Shown here: in pieces, positions 6,983 to 15,286 of the stretch
Numbering within the stretch: position 1 is the stretch's first letter
Layout: every line of letters begins with the position of its first letter
Origin: Spirochaetaceae bacterium
GTDB taxonomy: Bacteria > Spirochaetota > Spirochaetia > Treponematales > Breznakiellaceae
Reading direction: 5' to 3'
DNA: 17,268 nt
NCBI GenBank assembly: GCA_031265535.1
Contig: JAISCO010000089.1
Span: 1 to 17,268 of the forward strand
Position numbers and translations under genes: made by a program
Notes under the pieces: model-generated
Database searches by the model: none
Told to the model about the DNA's origin: nothing
The model's input: only the letters and a program-made list of their open reading frames with translations

Positions 6983-7909
6983 ATGCCGCAAGCAATAGCT
7001 TATGCCGACGTTCCGGGACTTGATTTGGCGGCGGAGCGGAAAATTATTGATTTTCCTGTGAGCCGCGAGACCCAGTTTTCCGAAACGCGCCAATTCGTAT
7101 CCGGATTTAGCCGGATCTCGGTTCCCGATCCCAGTAGCGCGGGGAAGTTTATTCCCGTTGGCGAAGTTCCCGTAACCCGTCCGCATCTTCCCTACGGGGA
7201 AACAATGGACTGGATTGTCAAGGAATTTGAGGAAATCGGGATTCCCTTTAAACTGCGGGTTTCGGCCATTGACCGCAGGAATTTCAACCTGTATCAGGAA
7301 TATATTTTTGATCAGGCTGTTGCCCCGCCGGATGGCGAGGGTATTTCGCCGATGGTTCTGGTTCACGGTTCCTACGTTAAAGGTTCCCCCCTGGTCCTGT
7401 ATCTGGGAACCTACCGGTTCGTCTGTTCCAACGGAGCGATTGTGTCCGCTGGGGGAAAGACCCATCTTTCGGTCAATACCCGCAATTGGGGAAATCTTCA
7501 AAGCCAGGGATTTCATGACGATTTCCGGGCGGCTCTGGACCATTACTCCGACGTGGGCGCATTTTACGCCAGGCTCAATGATGTTCCGTTTTCAGAAACC
7601 GCGGAGGAGATTTTCAAGCCGAAGCTGATTCCTTTCTGCATGCGAAAAAAAGTTATCGGGCAGCTTGAAGAAGACGGCGCTGTCAGCCTGAATATCGAGT
7701 CGGATAACCAGGACGGTGAAAGATACAAGTCTATCAAAGAGGAAGACTTTTCCACTCCCGGTTTAATTGCCGTTAACGGGGATATTTCCACATGGGATGT
7801 GTACAACCGGTTTACCAGTATCGGATCCCGGCTGTCCTCGACAAATCGTGTGCTGATTGCGGGAAAGTCTATTGACCGTGTTTTCCAGCGGCTGAAACGC
7901 GCCGCTTAA
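6983..7909 (+). CDS. DUF932-like phage/plasmid protein
   Basis: The 308-residue protein resembles the DUF932 family found in phages and plasmids. The mark is the central stretch MVLVHGSYVKGSPLVLYLG followed by TYRFVCSNGAIV, which matches the family's N-S-x-D-G-S ... G-x-F-R-x-V-C-x-N-G pattern. The C-terminal half (FKPKLIPF, then the predicted helices to the end) fits the usual length. The biochemical role of DUF932 is not known, but it often lies in replication or mobile-element modules, as here. ATG 6983 is preferred to GTG 6977 because AAGGAG (6972-6977) then has a five-base spacer. The last codons and the stop lie inside a 16-base palindrome (7900-7915) whose right half belongs to a repeat shared with the IS end at 17237-17254. 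Confidence 0.65.
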   Translation: MPQAIAYADVPGLDLAAERKIIDFPVSRETQFSETRQFVSGFSRISVPDPSSAGKFIPVGEVPVTRPHLPYGETMDWIVKEFEEIGIPFKLRVSAIDRRNFNLYQEYIFDQAVAPPDGEGISPMVLVHGSYVKGSPLVLYLGTYRFVCSNGAIVSAGGKTHLSVNTRNWGNLQSQGFHDDFRAALDHYSDVGAFYARLNDVPFSETAEEIFKPKLIPFCMRKKVIGQLEEDGAVSLNIESDNQDGERYKSIKEEDFSTPGLIAVNGDISTWDVYNRFTSIGSRLSSTNRVLIAGKSIDRVFQRLKRAA

Positions 7910-7926
7910 GCGGCGGGGAATTAAAC
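7900..7926 (+). repeat. palindrome plus IS-end-like sequence at the stop of the DUF932-like gene
   Basis: CGCCGC-TTAA-GCGGCG (7900-7915) is a perfect palindrome. Bases 7909-7926 (AGCGGCGGGGAATTAAAC) are identical to 17237-17254, the outer end of the IS200/IS605-type element. Both copies place a GC hairpin directly left of GGGAATTAAAC. An 18-base match is not expected by chance in 17 kb. It may be an orphan IS end or a REP-like site. Confidence 0.7.
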
Positions 7927-7931
7927 TGTCG

Positions 7932-8108
7932 CCCGGCATGAAGCTGCCGGGGATTACGCGGATACGGCGGCAAACCGGTATCCATGCTTGGGCCTAGAGA
8001 AGTACCGGGATAATTTTCCAAATTCCGGTATCTTTAAGGGCGGCTAAGCAGGAAGAAATACCGTCCTCGGAAATTACCGCTGGCGGCCCGGAAAGACGGG
8101 CAATTTTT
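7932..8108 (+). promoter_or_regulatory. structured leader of the clamp-loader gene
   Basis: The 209-base gap 7910-8118 holds no convincing gene but four stems: CCCGGC/GCCGGG (7932-7937 with 7946-7951), GGATAC/GTATCC (7960-7965 with 7978-7983), TACCGG/CCGGTA (8003-8008 with 8025-8030, extended by AATTT/AAATT inside after a three-base bulge) and GCCCG/CGGGC (8086-8090 with 8097-8101). CCGGTATC occurs in both middle stems, and GGATA (8008-8012) could instead pair with TATCC (7979-7983), so alternative folds are possible. The arrangement suggests an attenuator or a regulatory RNA; this is inference from pairing alone. Confidence 0.45.
8086..8108 (+). terminator. terminator-like hairpin just before the clamp-loader ribosome binding site
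   Basis: GCCCG (8086-8090), loop GAAAGA, CGGGC (8097-8101), then AATTTTT (8102-8108). The ribosome binding site AGGAG (8109-8113) follows at once and the gene starts at 8119. A terminator in this place would cut the message just before the gene unless it is controlled. Confidence 0.45.
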
Positions 8109-8118
8109 AGGAGATTAA

Positions 8119-9273
8119 ATGCTGGCAGTTGACTACAGGCCGTTCAGTTGGGACGATATCTGCGGAAACAAATCAATCGTGTCCGAGTTGAAAAAACGGT
8201 CATTGAACAGGGATTTTCCTACCGTTATGTTTTTTGCCGGGGACAGCGGAACCGGCAAAACTACATGCGCTTCCATAATCGCGGCTCTGATTAACGACGA
8301 TAACCCGATCAGGGGCGAAGGGTGCCTTAATCCCAATCCTGAGTCTCCTGAATCTAAAGCGATTTTGAAAGAAACGTTTAATATGTCGTGCAGTATGTAT
8401 GACGCCTCTAAAATGGGCAAGGAAGATGTCATGCAGTTGGAGGAAATTGTCAGTTCCGAGTCTTTTTTCGGCGGCAAAAGAGTCTTTATCATTGACGAGG
8501 CTCAGGCCCTTTCCCAGCATGCCAAAGGGGTAACGCTTAAGTTGCTGGAAAAAAAGCGGGAAAACGCCCATATAATTCTCTGCACAATGAATCCGGACGC
8601 TTTTGATATTTCAGTCCGGAGCCGGGGGCTTTTCTATAAATTCCGCAGTCCCTCCAGCTCCGATATTGCCGAATGCTTATTCGGGCTTTTGGGCAAACTG
8701 AACCTCGCGGACAGCGTTCCCGGTATTTTTATTCAGGAGGGGATATTCGCTATTGCGGAAAACTGCGAAGGGAGTGTCCGGCTTGCCGTACAAACTCTGG
8801 ACCGGTGTATCGCCGGAGAATTCTACTCTGCGGATGCCATCGCCGAGGCTTTCGGGTTTGTTGGAAACGCGAAACTTTTTGAAATTGTATCATTGATGCT
8901 TGGCAGAAATACGTCCGCTTTCAGGGAAATAAAGAAAATGGATTTGAAAGAATTCTTTTACTTGTCCTACAGGTTCATTTCGGATTGCCTTGTTTACCAG
9001 AGGATACAATTGGCGGACGCCCCCTGGAAGGCGGACCAGTATTCCAGACTGGAAAACAGGCGGGACGCGATGCCGGACCTGTTTAATCTCTATTCGGACA
9101 TAGACATTAAAATGGGGGCATATTTTAAGCCCGTTTACTGTCTGGCCAGATTGACGGATTTTTTTAAGGAAAATGCTCCGCGGGGGCTTGCGGCGGCACC
9201 GCCGTGCGCCAGGGTTCCAGCGGAGACATCCCGGCGGTCTCCGGTCGGCGAGAGCGGATACCGCAAACGATAA
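8119..9273 (+). CDS. DNA polymerase clamp loader, AAA+ subunit (DnaX/RFC type)
   Basis: The 384-residue AAA+ ATPase would open the sliding clamp and place it on primed DNA. It starts with the typical VDYRPFSWDDICGNKSIV (RP-x-x-F-x-x-x-x-G), followed by Walker A GDSGTGKT at 41-48, Walker B with DEAQ at 126-129 (DEAH in bacterial DnaX), sensor 1 in IILCTMNP at 152-159, and an arginine-finger segment SRG at 168-170 where the family has SRC. The DnaX zinc module (four Cys) is reduced to GEGCLNP...MSC. A collar-like helical domain follows. Residues after about 355 are Ala/Pro/Arg-rich and look disordered. AGGAG lies six bases before the ATG. No second small subunit such as T4 gp62 or HolA/HolB is adjacent, so it may work as a homo-oligomer. 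The clamp gene follows after 23 bases. Confidence 0.88.
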   Translation: MLAVDYRPFSWDDICGNKSIVSELKKRSLNRDFPTVMFFAGDSGTGKTTCASIIAALINDDNPIRGEGCLNPNPESPESKAILKETFNMSCSMYDASKMGKEDVMQLEEIVSSESFFGGKRVFIIDEAQALSQHAKGVTLKLLEKKRENAHIILCTMNPDAFDISVRSRGLFYKFRSPSSSDIAECLFGLLGKLNLADSVPGIFIQEGIFAIAENCEGSVRLAVQTLDRCIAGEFYSADAIAEAFGFVGNAKLFEIVSLMLGRNTSAFREIKKMDLKEFFYLSYRFISDCLVYQRIQLADAPWKADQYSRLENRRDAMPDLFNLYSDIDIKMGAYFKPVYCLARLTDFFKENAPRGLAAAPPCARVPAETSRRSPVGESGYRKR

Positions 9274-9296
9274 TTTATTTTGAAGGAGACTGAAAA

Positions 9297-10367
9297 ATGA
9301 CAATTGACGCAAAATTTATCGCAAAGTACTCCAGAATTTGCGAAAGACTGAAGGACGACTCGCAGCCCATCTATGACAGCGGGCTATTGGACTTCGAACA
9401 CGGAAATATGATCTTCGGTTCCCAAAAGGGATTCGGCCAGATTAAGATGGACGTGGAAGGATGGGACGGCAGGCAAAAGCCGTTCTTTGTGAATCTCAAT
9501 TCCTTTTTAAACGTGGTTAAGGAATTTCCGGTTCTGGAACTGGAGGGGTTTAAGTTTAAACACGGAACGGACGACGTGTTCGAGATTTCGCATTTGGAGG
9601 ACGACACGCGATTCCCTGATTTTATTAACAGCGGCAATGCGGCCTCTGTAAAAATAGACGCGTCCGCCCTGGCCGCCATTAAAAAATGCGGCCTTTTCGT
9701 TGACGTTGACGGTTCGGCGAGTCTCAACGGGGTATTCGTTAAAAACGGAAATGTGTGGGGAACCAATAAAAACCGGCTGTGCGAGGAATATGTGGATTCT
9801 CTGGCCGGTGCCGATTTGCCCCTTCCGCGGATTGTTTGGGAAACGCTGGTTATGGACATTCTCGGCGAGGACCTGGTCATCGACAAGGACAATGCTTCTT
9901 TTTTCATCAGCAGCGGGGATGAGATTAAAATCCAGTTTGCCGTAAATTCGGCTTTGTCCAGTCCGGATATTCACAATCCGAATTTTGTGAATAAATTTGA
10001 CCATCCGAATTACATAACACTGGACAAGGACGGCTTCCTTGGGGTTGTTAATTTCATTCAGCCCTTTGTTCTCAGCAGCGCCTCGCAGCGTATTCAGCTT
10101 ATAGTTGGAGATACTTTGCTGGAGATTAAATCCGAAGACAACGGGAATATCATATCCCGGAAAATTCCTATTATTGAAAAGGGCGGAAGTATCGAAACGG
10201 ACAGTAAAATATGGGCCAGCGCCAACTGGATTAAGACTATTCTCGGAGTTGTCGGCGGAAAAACCGTGAAGATTCAGATTGACCTCGGCAAGCCAGCGGT
10301 TAATATATCCTCGGTTGAGGAACCCTCGGTCCATGTGGTTTACTGCCGGTTGACAGAGGTTGTGTAG
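9297..10367 (+). CDS. DNA polymerase sliding clamp (DnaN/beta type)
   Basis: The 356-residue protein has the length and internal threefold layout of a bacterial beta clamp (about 365 residues), the ring that ties polymerase to DNA. The middle domain is the most telling: SALAAIKKCGLFVDVDGSAS, then LNGVFVKNGNVWGTNKNRL, matches the beta-clamp pattern of helix, strand, L-N-G-V and a T-x-x-x-R-L end. The C-terminus VHVVYCRLTEVV resembles the closing strand of beta clamps. Overall similarity is low, so the call leans also on position: it follows the clamp loader by 23 bases, with AAGGAG (9284-9289) before the ATG. T4 gp45/PCNA-type clamps are about 230 residues, so this is not that type. Confidence 0.75.
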   Translation: MTIDAKFIAKYSRICERLKDDSQPIYDSGLLDFEHGNMIFGSQKGFGQIKMDVEGWDGRQKPFFVNLNSFLNVVKEFPVLELEGFKFKHGTDDVFEISHLEDDTRFPDFINSGNAASVKIDASALAAIKKCGLFVDVDGSASLNGVFVKNGNVWGTNKNRLCEEYVDSLAGADLPLPRIVWETLVMDILGEDLVIDKDNASFFISSGDEIKIQFAVNSALSSPDIHNPNFVNKFDHPNYITLDKDGFLGVVNFIQPFVLSSASQRIQLIVGDTLLEIKSEDNGNIISRKIPIIEKGGSIETDSKIWASANWIKTILGVVGGKTVKIQIDLGKPAVNISSVEEPSVHVVYCRLTEVV

Positions 10368-10394
10368 AACAAACACTAAAACCGGAGACGGCGA

Positions 10395-10961
10395 ATGCTT
10401 AATTCTTTTGTAAAAACATTTGACTGCTCCGGTTTTGAAAGAAAACTGAAACATTACTTTTCCGATACCGCGCCAATATACGCTGATGTTGAACTGCGGC
10501 TAAAAGAAGTCCGCGTATTCAGCGGCGGGAAACCGTGTGTGCTGGTTCCTGTGGATGACAATGACAGCGTCAAAGAAAATGTCGGCAGGGTAATTAGATA
10601 CTGCGAGCGTTTTCTGTATCCGCGAATGCTGGCCGTAGCGGAGCAGCCCGTTAGTTTGCCTGACAGCCGCGTAAAGGAAATGCTTTTTCAGGGTTTTAGT
10701 CTTGGCCAAATTCGGGAAAAGCGGGTTAAAAAAATATGGAAGCTGTTTATAATTACCAGGTTTAATACGGCAAAGAATTCAATTGACTACAAGGAAGAAT
10801 CCACGGGCAAGGTGTTTCGGGCGCATTTCTGCCGCCCGCTGGCGGCCTGCCGCGGCAGTATTTTAAGGCTTTCCGAGGGCGGGCAGGATGGCATGCGGGA
10901 ACTTTACCGTTTTGTAACGGAAAACTCGCGCGTAGAAGAAATAGGGGAGAAGGATGCTTAA
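10395..10961 (+). CDS. hypothetical protein, 188 aa, between clamp and nuclease
   Basis: I do not recognise this protein. It is a basic, soluble protein with a middle helical stretch from about residue 55 to 105 (SVKENVGRVIRYCERFLYPR ... VKEMLFQGFSLGQIREKR), then a KKIWKLFIITRFN strand-like segment and an Arg/Cys-containing region (HFCRPLAACRG). No membrane segment or signal peptide is seen. GGAG (10384-10387) precedes the ATG. It lies between clamp and 5' nuclease genes and overlaps the nuclease start by eight bases, so a replication-related or accessory role is likely but unproven. Confidence 0.8.
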   Translation: MLNSFVKTFDCSGFERKLKHYFSDTAPIYADVELRLKEVRVFSGGKPCVLVPVDDNDSVKENVGRVIRYCERFLYPRMLAVAEQPVSLPDSRVKEMLFQGFSLGQIREKRVKKIWKLFIITRFNTAKNSIDYKEESTGKVFRAHFCRPLAACRGSILRLSEGGQDGMRELYRFVTENSRVEEIGEKDA

Positions 10962-11919
10962 GTATCATCGGATTTTGATAGATATCAGTAATGTGTACTA
11001 TCGCGCATTTTCAACTTCTCCGTATTTAACCGCCGAGGTTGAAGGCAGGCGAATGGCTACCGGCGGTATATTTAAGTCCATAAAAATGATCCAGCGGATA
11101 GAGCGCGATTATCTGGACACCGGCGGACGGTTGTATTTTTTATTCGATAATGCCCTTAGCGGGGAGTACCGCCGCAAAGAAATTGACCCCGATTATAAAA
11201 TAAACCGGAAAAAGCGGGAGTCGCAATTTTACCGCGGGCTGGACTACTTGCAGTTGGTTTTAATGCATTATCAAACGGGATACCGGGTTGTACGAAGACC
11301 CGCGTCCGAGGCTGACGATTTAATAGCTCCTATACTGGAGTCTTTTGGCAAAAAGCCGTATTTTATTTTGCTTGTTTCAAATGATATGGACTGGAGCCGC
11401 GCAATCAAGGATAGAGTGCACTGGATGGCGCATAAAGATGGCCGCGATGTTATTTATAACGCGGATACGTTTTGCGGGGAATACGGTTTTCGGCCGGGAT
11501 TGGACGAAGTTTGCCTGTACAAAGCCATTCGGGGAGACGCTAGCGACAATATTCCGCCGGGAGTAAAAAATATTCCCGAAACGGCTGTTCTGGATATTAT
11601 CCGGCAGGCAAAAAGCGTACCAAATTTGTTTCGGTATCTTGCGGACTTGAACATACCCTTCCAGTGGAAAGAAGCCGTCAGGCAGAGCCGCGGCAGGATT
11701 CTGCTTAATTTCAGGCTTGTGAATTACCAGCCGGTATCGGGCGCGGAGTGCCGCGAATGTACATCCGTAACGGAATTTAACAAAGATATGCTGTCAATGT
11801 TCTACCGGATATTAAATTTCAAGCCGGAGGGCATTGACGGACGGCTGCGAAAACCTGATTTGCCTCCCAGGGAAGAGGACTTTTTTAAAGAATTTGATGT
11901 GTACCCTCGCGCCGAGTAG
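10954..11919 (+). CDS. 5'-3' exonuclease / flap endonuclease (FEN, Pol I 5'-nuclease type)
   Basis: The 321-residue protein has all metal-site motifs of the FEN superfamily, which removes RNA primers and flaps: LIDISNVYYRAF with D10, FLFDNA with D65, the YKINRKKR helix start, EADDLIA with E119, D121 and D122, SNDMDW with D144 and D146, and the helix-hairpin GDASDNIPPG with D195 and D198. There is no polymerase domain, as in T4 RNase H, T5 D15 and similar phage enzymes. After residue 260 the C-terminal part is basic and unassigned. ATG 10954 overlaps the stop of the gene before it, with GGGGAGAAGG just upstream. Confidence 0.93.
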   Translation: MLKYHRILIDISNVYYRAFSTSPYLTAEVEGRRMATGGIFKSIKMIQRIERDYLDTGGRLYFLFDNALSGEYRRKEIDPDYKINRKKRESQFYRGLDYLQLVLMHYQTGYRVVRRPASEADDLIAPILESFGKKPYFILLVSNDMDWSRAIKDRVHWMAHKDGRDVIYNADTFCGEYGFRPGLDEVCLYKAIRGDASDNIPPGVKNIPETAVLDIIRQAKSVPNLFRYLADLNIPFQWKEAVRQSRGRILLNFRLVNYQPVSGAECRECTSVTEFNKDMLSMFYRILNFKPEGIDGRLRKPDLPPREEDFFKEFDVYPRAE

Positions 11920-13847
11920 TGAATTACCTTGTCATGCCAATAGCTGTAGGTATTTCTGAAGACGAGGAATTCATGGTTACGTCTGTCGGGTATACGCCCG
12001 GCGGTCTTTTTTCTAAAATGGTCCGTATTTGCCGGGACCGGTATCACGGTAAATTTCAGCACAACGTATCCGTTAAATCCCCCGATGGAAAATTCTTTAA
12101 GAATCCGTGGCTTTTTGACCAGCATTTGGCGAAGCCAATTTGTATGGATATCCTGGAAGCGGCAAAGGAAGAAGGCGCTAATTTTACCGTACCCGCATGG
12201 GTAAATGAAATTGACTATTCCGAGGATAAAGAATTCCGCAGATACCGGGCGGTGATTGACGGGGGGCTTGTAAAGTCCGAGTGGAAAGGAGAATATCAAA
12301 AAAAAGGCGTTCTGCGGGGAATATCCCAAAACCGGCTGGCCCTGTTTTGGGAAATGGGCCTGGGAAAGTCTTTTGCTATTCAGTGCATTATGAATCATCT
12401 TGTCAAATGGGAGCGTGTCAAAAAGTATGTTATTGTTTCCACGCCGGAAGGAGTCATCAATATCGCGCTGGAATGCGTCAAGTTTAGTTCTTTTGGCTTG
12501 ACTTTAGACGATATTTTTATCGTGGATACCGAACACAGGAATCCTTTTGATTTTCCCGGTAAAAAAGTTATTGTGATGACATACCGCGGTTTAATTATGC
12601 TTCACGATGACTTCTATAAAGACGCCAAGGGAAAAAGGGCGTCTAAACATATTCGCAAGAATTATACTCCGTGGGACCGGCTTGGTGAAAAGCTGTGCCT
12701 AATCCTGGACGAGTCCCATTACATAAAGAATCCCGGCAGCAAGGTATGGAAAATTGCGGATAAGGCGAAAGGATTCTTTGATTACCGCTATATTTTATCG
12801 GGAACTCCGGCTCCCAAATACGCCTGTGACCTGTGGACGCAAATGCGGTTTCTTCAGGAAGACTCCGTAGCGCGGGATTATCAGTCTTTTCTAAGCGGTA
12901 TTGCCATTTTGGGAACGAAATACAGCAAGTTTGCGGTTCGCTCCTATCGCGAAGACCGAGTGAAAGAGTTTTTATCAAGTGTTGAATATTTGATAAGCCG
13001 GGAGAAAACCAAGGGAAATGTTGATCTGCCTCCGGTTATTTTTGATTCTATCCGGTGCCAAATGCCGCGGAAGCAGGAACTCATTTATAGAACAATTGCG
13101 AATCAGGTAATTGAGATTATTAAGCGGGAGGAAAATGGCCGGGTTACTCTGCATAAACTGCGCAATAAATTCCCGTATTTGTCATCGGTTTTGCACGACC
13201 CCTGTGTTTTGTCAGACAGGGAATTGGCGGATAATTCCGGTAATAAAATAATTGTCCACCAGATTGGCAGTTGGGATATTTCAGATAACGGTAAATACGG
13301 GATAGCCGAGTCGCTGCTGGATAAATACGCGGAGGAAGGCAGAAAAACAATCCTGTGGTCGGGGCACCCCAAGATTATTGATTCTCTTTTCGTTAAGCTG
13401 TCCAAATACCACCCGTACCGTTTGCATGGCGGCACGGTAGTTAACAGGGGGGAGTCGGTACCCGAAAGAAACGCGGCAATTTGCGGCGGGTTTCTTAACG
13501 ATCCGAACAGCCGTTTGTTGATTGCCAATTACGCCTGTCTTTCAACGGCTGTCAATCTGGTTGAGGTTACCCGTATGATTTTCTGGGACCGGTCATGGAA
13601 TGCGGCCACTTATAAACAGGCTATAAAGCGGGCAAACCGCATCGGGAGTACCGAGCCTCTTATCGTGCATGATCTTATATTTTTTGAATCGATAGAAGAA
13701 TTTCAAAATGAAGAGATCGAAAAACGGCTGGCTTTTAACGATGATCTTTGGGATGGCGGCAAAGGCGCGGATGAAGTTTTGGATAATCGCGATGTTCTTA
13801 GCCTTTCCGATGTGCAGAGAATTCTTGCGGGAAAAACTGTTAATTAG
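11919..13847 (+). CDS. SNF2-type superfamily 2 helicase/translocase
   Basis: The 642-residue protein is an SF2 ATPase that would move along double-stranded DNA. Motifs in order: Walker A WEMGLGKS at 144-151, Walker B LILDESH at 261-267, motif III SGTPAP, a second lobe starting with TILWSGHPKIIDSL, CLSTAVNLVEVTRMIFWDRS near 540-560, and motif VI KQAIKRANRIGS near 565-576. The A-x-N-L-x-E/x and R-A-x-R-I-G pattern is SNF2-like. The first 120 residues are an extra domain without a match I can name. It may serve as T4 UvsW or Dda do, in fork restart. GTG 11919 overlaps the stop of the nuclease by one base; neither it nor ATG 11934 has a clear ribosome binding site, so coupling is likely. Confidence 0.9.
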   Translation: MNYLVMPIAVGISEDEEFMVTSVGYTPGGLFSKMVRICRDRYHGKFQHNVSVKSPDGKFFKNPWLFDQHLAKPICMDILEAAKEEGANFTVPAWVNEIDYSEDKEFRRYRAVIDGGLVKSEWKGEYQKKGVLRGISQNRLALFWEMGLGKSFAIQCIMNHLVKWERVKKYVIVSTPEGVINIALECVKFSSFGLTLDDIFIVDTEHRNPFDFPGKKVIVMTYRGLIMLHDDFYKDAKGKRASKHIRKNYTPWDRLGEKLCLILDESHYIKNPGSKVWKIADKAKGFFDYRYILSGTPAPKYACDLWTQMRFLQEDSVARDYQSFLSGIAILGTKYSKFAVRSYREDRVKEFLSSVEYLISREKTKGNVDLPPVIFDSIRCQMPRKQELIYRTIANQVIEIIKREENGRVTLHKLRNKFPYLSSVLHDPCVLSDRELADNSGNKIIVHQIGSWDISDNGKYGIAESLLDKYAEEGRKTILWSGHPKIIDSLFVKLSKYHPYRLHGGTVVNRGESVPERNAAICGGFLNDPNSRLLIANYACLSTAVNLVEVTRMIFWDRSWNAATYKQAIKRANRIGSTEPLIVHDLIFFESIEEFQNEEIEKRLAFNDDLWDGGKGADEVLDNRDVLSLSDVQRILAGKTVN

Positions 13848-13897
13848 CGTCCGCGCTCTGATGAATCTTATCCTATTTTAACTAGGAGCGCGGAGAG

Positions 13898-15232
13898 ATG
13901 CCGGAATACCGGCTTTTAATTTCAGACTTTCCGCGAAAGCACAGTATGAAAATATTGGTTAACGAGGATGTCAACACCTCCGGGCTTGGGAATGCCGCGG
14001 TTCCGGGGAATTACAATCAGCCGGGATTTGGGGTGGGGACGGCTGCCCCGGCAGGGCCCGGCCCGGATCAGACACTGATTGCCCAGTCAGCGGCGGCAAC
14101 CCCTAACGGAATTGACCCTTTAAACAGAGGGTTCTCGATTGGCGGGGCGCAGGACCCTTTGTCCGAGTTTGAAGGCGCGTTGGATAATCCTCCGGGAATG
14201 AGTATTGGCGGGGGAACGCCGACCTCTCCGATGAATTCTCCTTCGCATCCGGCTACGGCATCCATGAAGGAAGACGGCATTGGCATGGAGAACGGCCATC
14301 CGGTCGGTCTTGGCGAGGGAGGCAATCCCTTCGGCGAAGGAGAGAACCCGTTTGCTGAAGATGACGCGCTGGTATTTGAAAATGTGGACGCTATTCCCGC
14401 ATTTGCGGATACCGGGGATGACCCCGGTATAGCGTCTTTGCCGGTAGACGCCAACGGTATTATTGAGCCGGTGACAGTTCCCGAAGATATTATTGCGGAA
14501 CCGGAGCTTGGCGAAATTCCCGAAGCGGGTCTTCCGCTTGAGGAACCCATTGTGGAAATCGATGAGGAAGATGTGGACATTCAGATTCCGCAAAATGTTT
14601 TTGAAAACGACGGTATTCCGGAGTCTATTCCTGTGGCGGAATCTTTTAAGCTCCCTGAAAATCAGAATGTGATCGTATCCAAGGGCGACCAGATTTTTTT
14701 TCTGGGGCATGTTCGCGAGGAATGCACTCCCCGGTTTGCCGAATCGGTTTTTACCCGCGCTTTAAAATCTCTAAGCGGGGGCAAATACGAGGGACACCCT
14801 ATAATGGTCGGGAACAAACAGGAGAAGGTTGCCAATGTTGGACGGTCGCTGCTGGTCGAAGTCGCCAAAGACTGGAGGCTTCCCGGTACTAATACGATTT
14901 TTGAGGCTCACGATCTCCTCCAGATTGTTTCGGCAAGACCTGTGTGCAGTATTGTGGAGACTGTCAATACCGATAGCCCCAAGGATGGTGATAAAGCCAA
15001 AAATAAAAATGATGACGCCAAATCGGAAGCCGAAGAGGAGAAGCTCAAGAAAGAGGCTATGCTCGCTTTACGGCGCTGGAAGGAGGCCGAGAAGAAGCGG
15101 AAGGAAGGCGATGGAGACGGCGGTGACGATGATAATGATGATGACGATGATCCGGAAGCGGCGGCAAAAAAGGAACGGGCCAAGAGGGAATTTCAAATGC
15201 TTGAGAGGCAGCGCACGGGCGGTTTGCTTTAA
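13898..15232 (+). CDS. acidic low-complexity protein, 444 aa, possibly a virion or scaffold protein
   Basis: No family is recognised. Residues 1-130 are rich in Gly, Pro, Asn and Ser; 130-250 are Glu/Pro/Ile-rich (many EIPE, IPVA, PEDI-like units); 255-360 look globular (QIFFLGHVREE, VFTRALKSL, GRSLLVEVAK); 360-444 hold a Lys/Glu-rich helix and an Asp run (DDDNDDDDD) before a basic end. This mosaic of disorder with a globular middle is seen in phage scaffolding or portal-associated proteins, but that is inference. ATG 13898 has AGGAG (13884-13888) upstream. ATG 13946, giving MKILVNED, is a fair alternative start. The gene marks a likely change from replication to other functions. Confidence 0.75.
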   Translation: MPEYRLLISDFPRKHSMKILVNEDVNTSGLGNAAVPGNYNQPGFGVGTAAPAGPGPDQTLIAQSAAATPNGIDPLNRGFSIGGAQDPLSEFEGALDNPPGMSIGGGTPTSPMNSPSHPATASMKEDGIGMENGHPVGLGEGGNPFGEGENPFAEDDALVFENVDAIPAFADTGDDPGIASLPVDANGIIEPVTVPEDIIAEPELGEIPEAGLPLEEPIVEIDEEDVDIQIPQNVFENDGIPESIPVAESFKLPENQNVIVSKGDQIFFLGHVREECTPRFAESVFTRALKSLSGGKYEGHPIMVGNKQEKVANVGRSLLVEVAKDWRLPGTNTIFEAHDLLQIVSARPVCSIVETVNTDSPKDGDKAKNKNDDAKSEAEEEKLKKEAMLALRRWKEAEKKRKEGDGDGGDDDNDDDDDPEAAAKKERAKREFQMLERQRTGGLL

Positions 15233-15247
15233 TTATTCGCTGACGGC

Positions 15248-15277
15248 TTGACCTTTTGCCAAAAAAGAGGAATTAAT
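15248..15277 (+). promoter_or_regulatory. possible promoter before the structured leader
   Basis: TTGACC (15248-15253), an 18-base spacer and ATTAAT (15272-15277) give 5/6 and 4/6 matches to a sigma70 promoter. A start about seven bases after the -10 box would fall at 15284, just before the first base of the big stem at 15287. The placement supports the call, though it is still a prediction. Confidence 0.45.
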
Positions 15278-15286
15278 GTAGCAACG

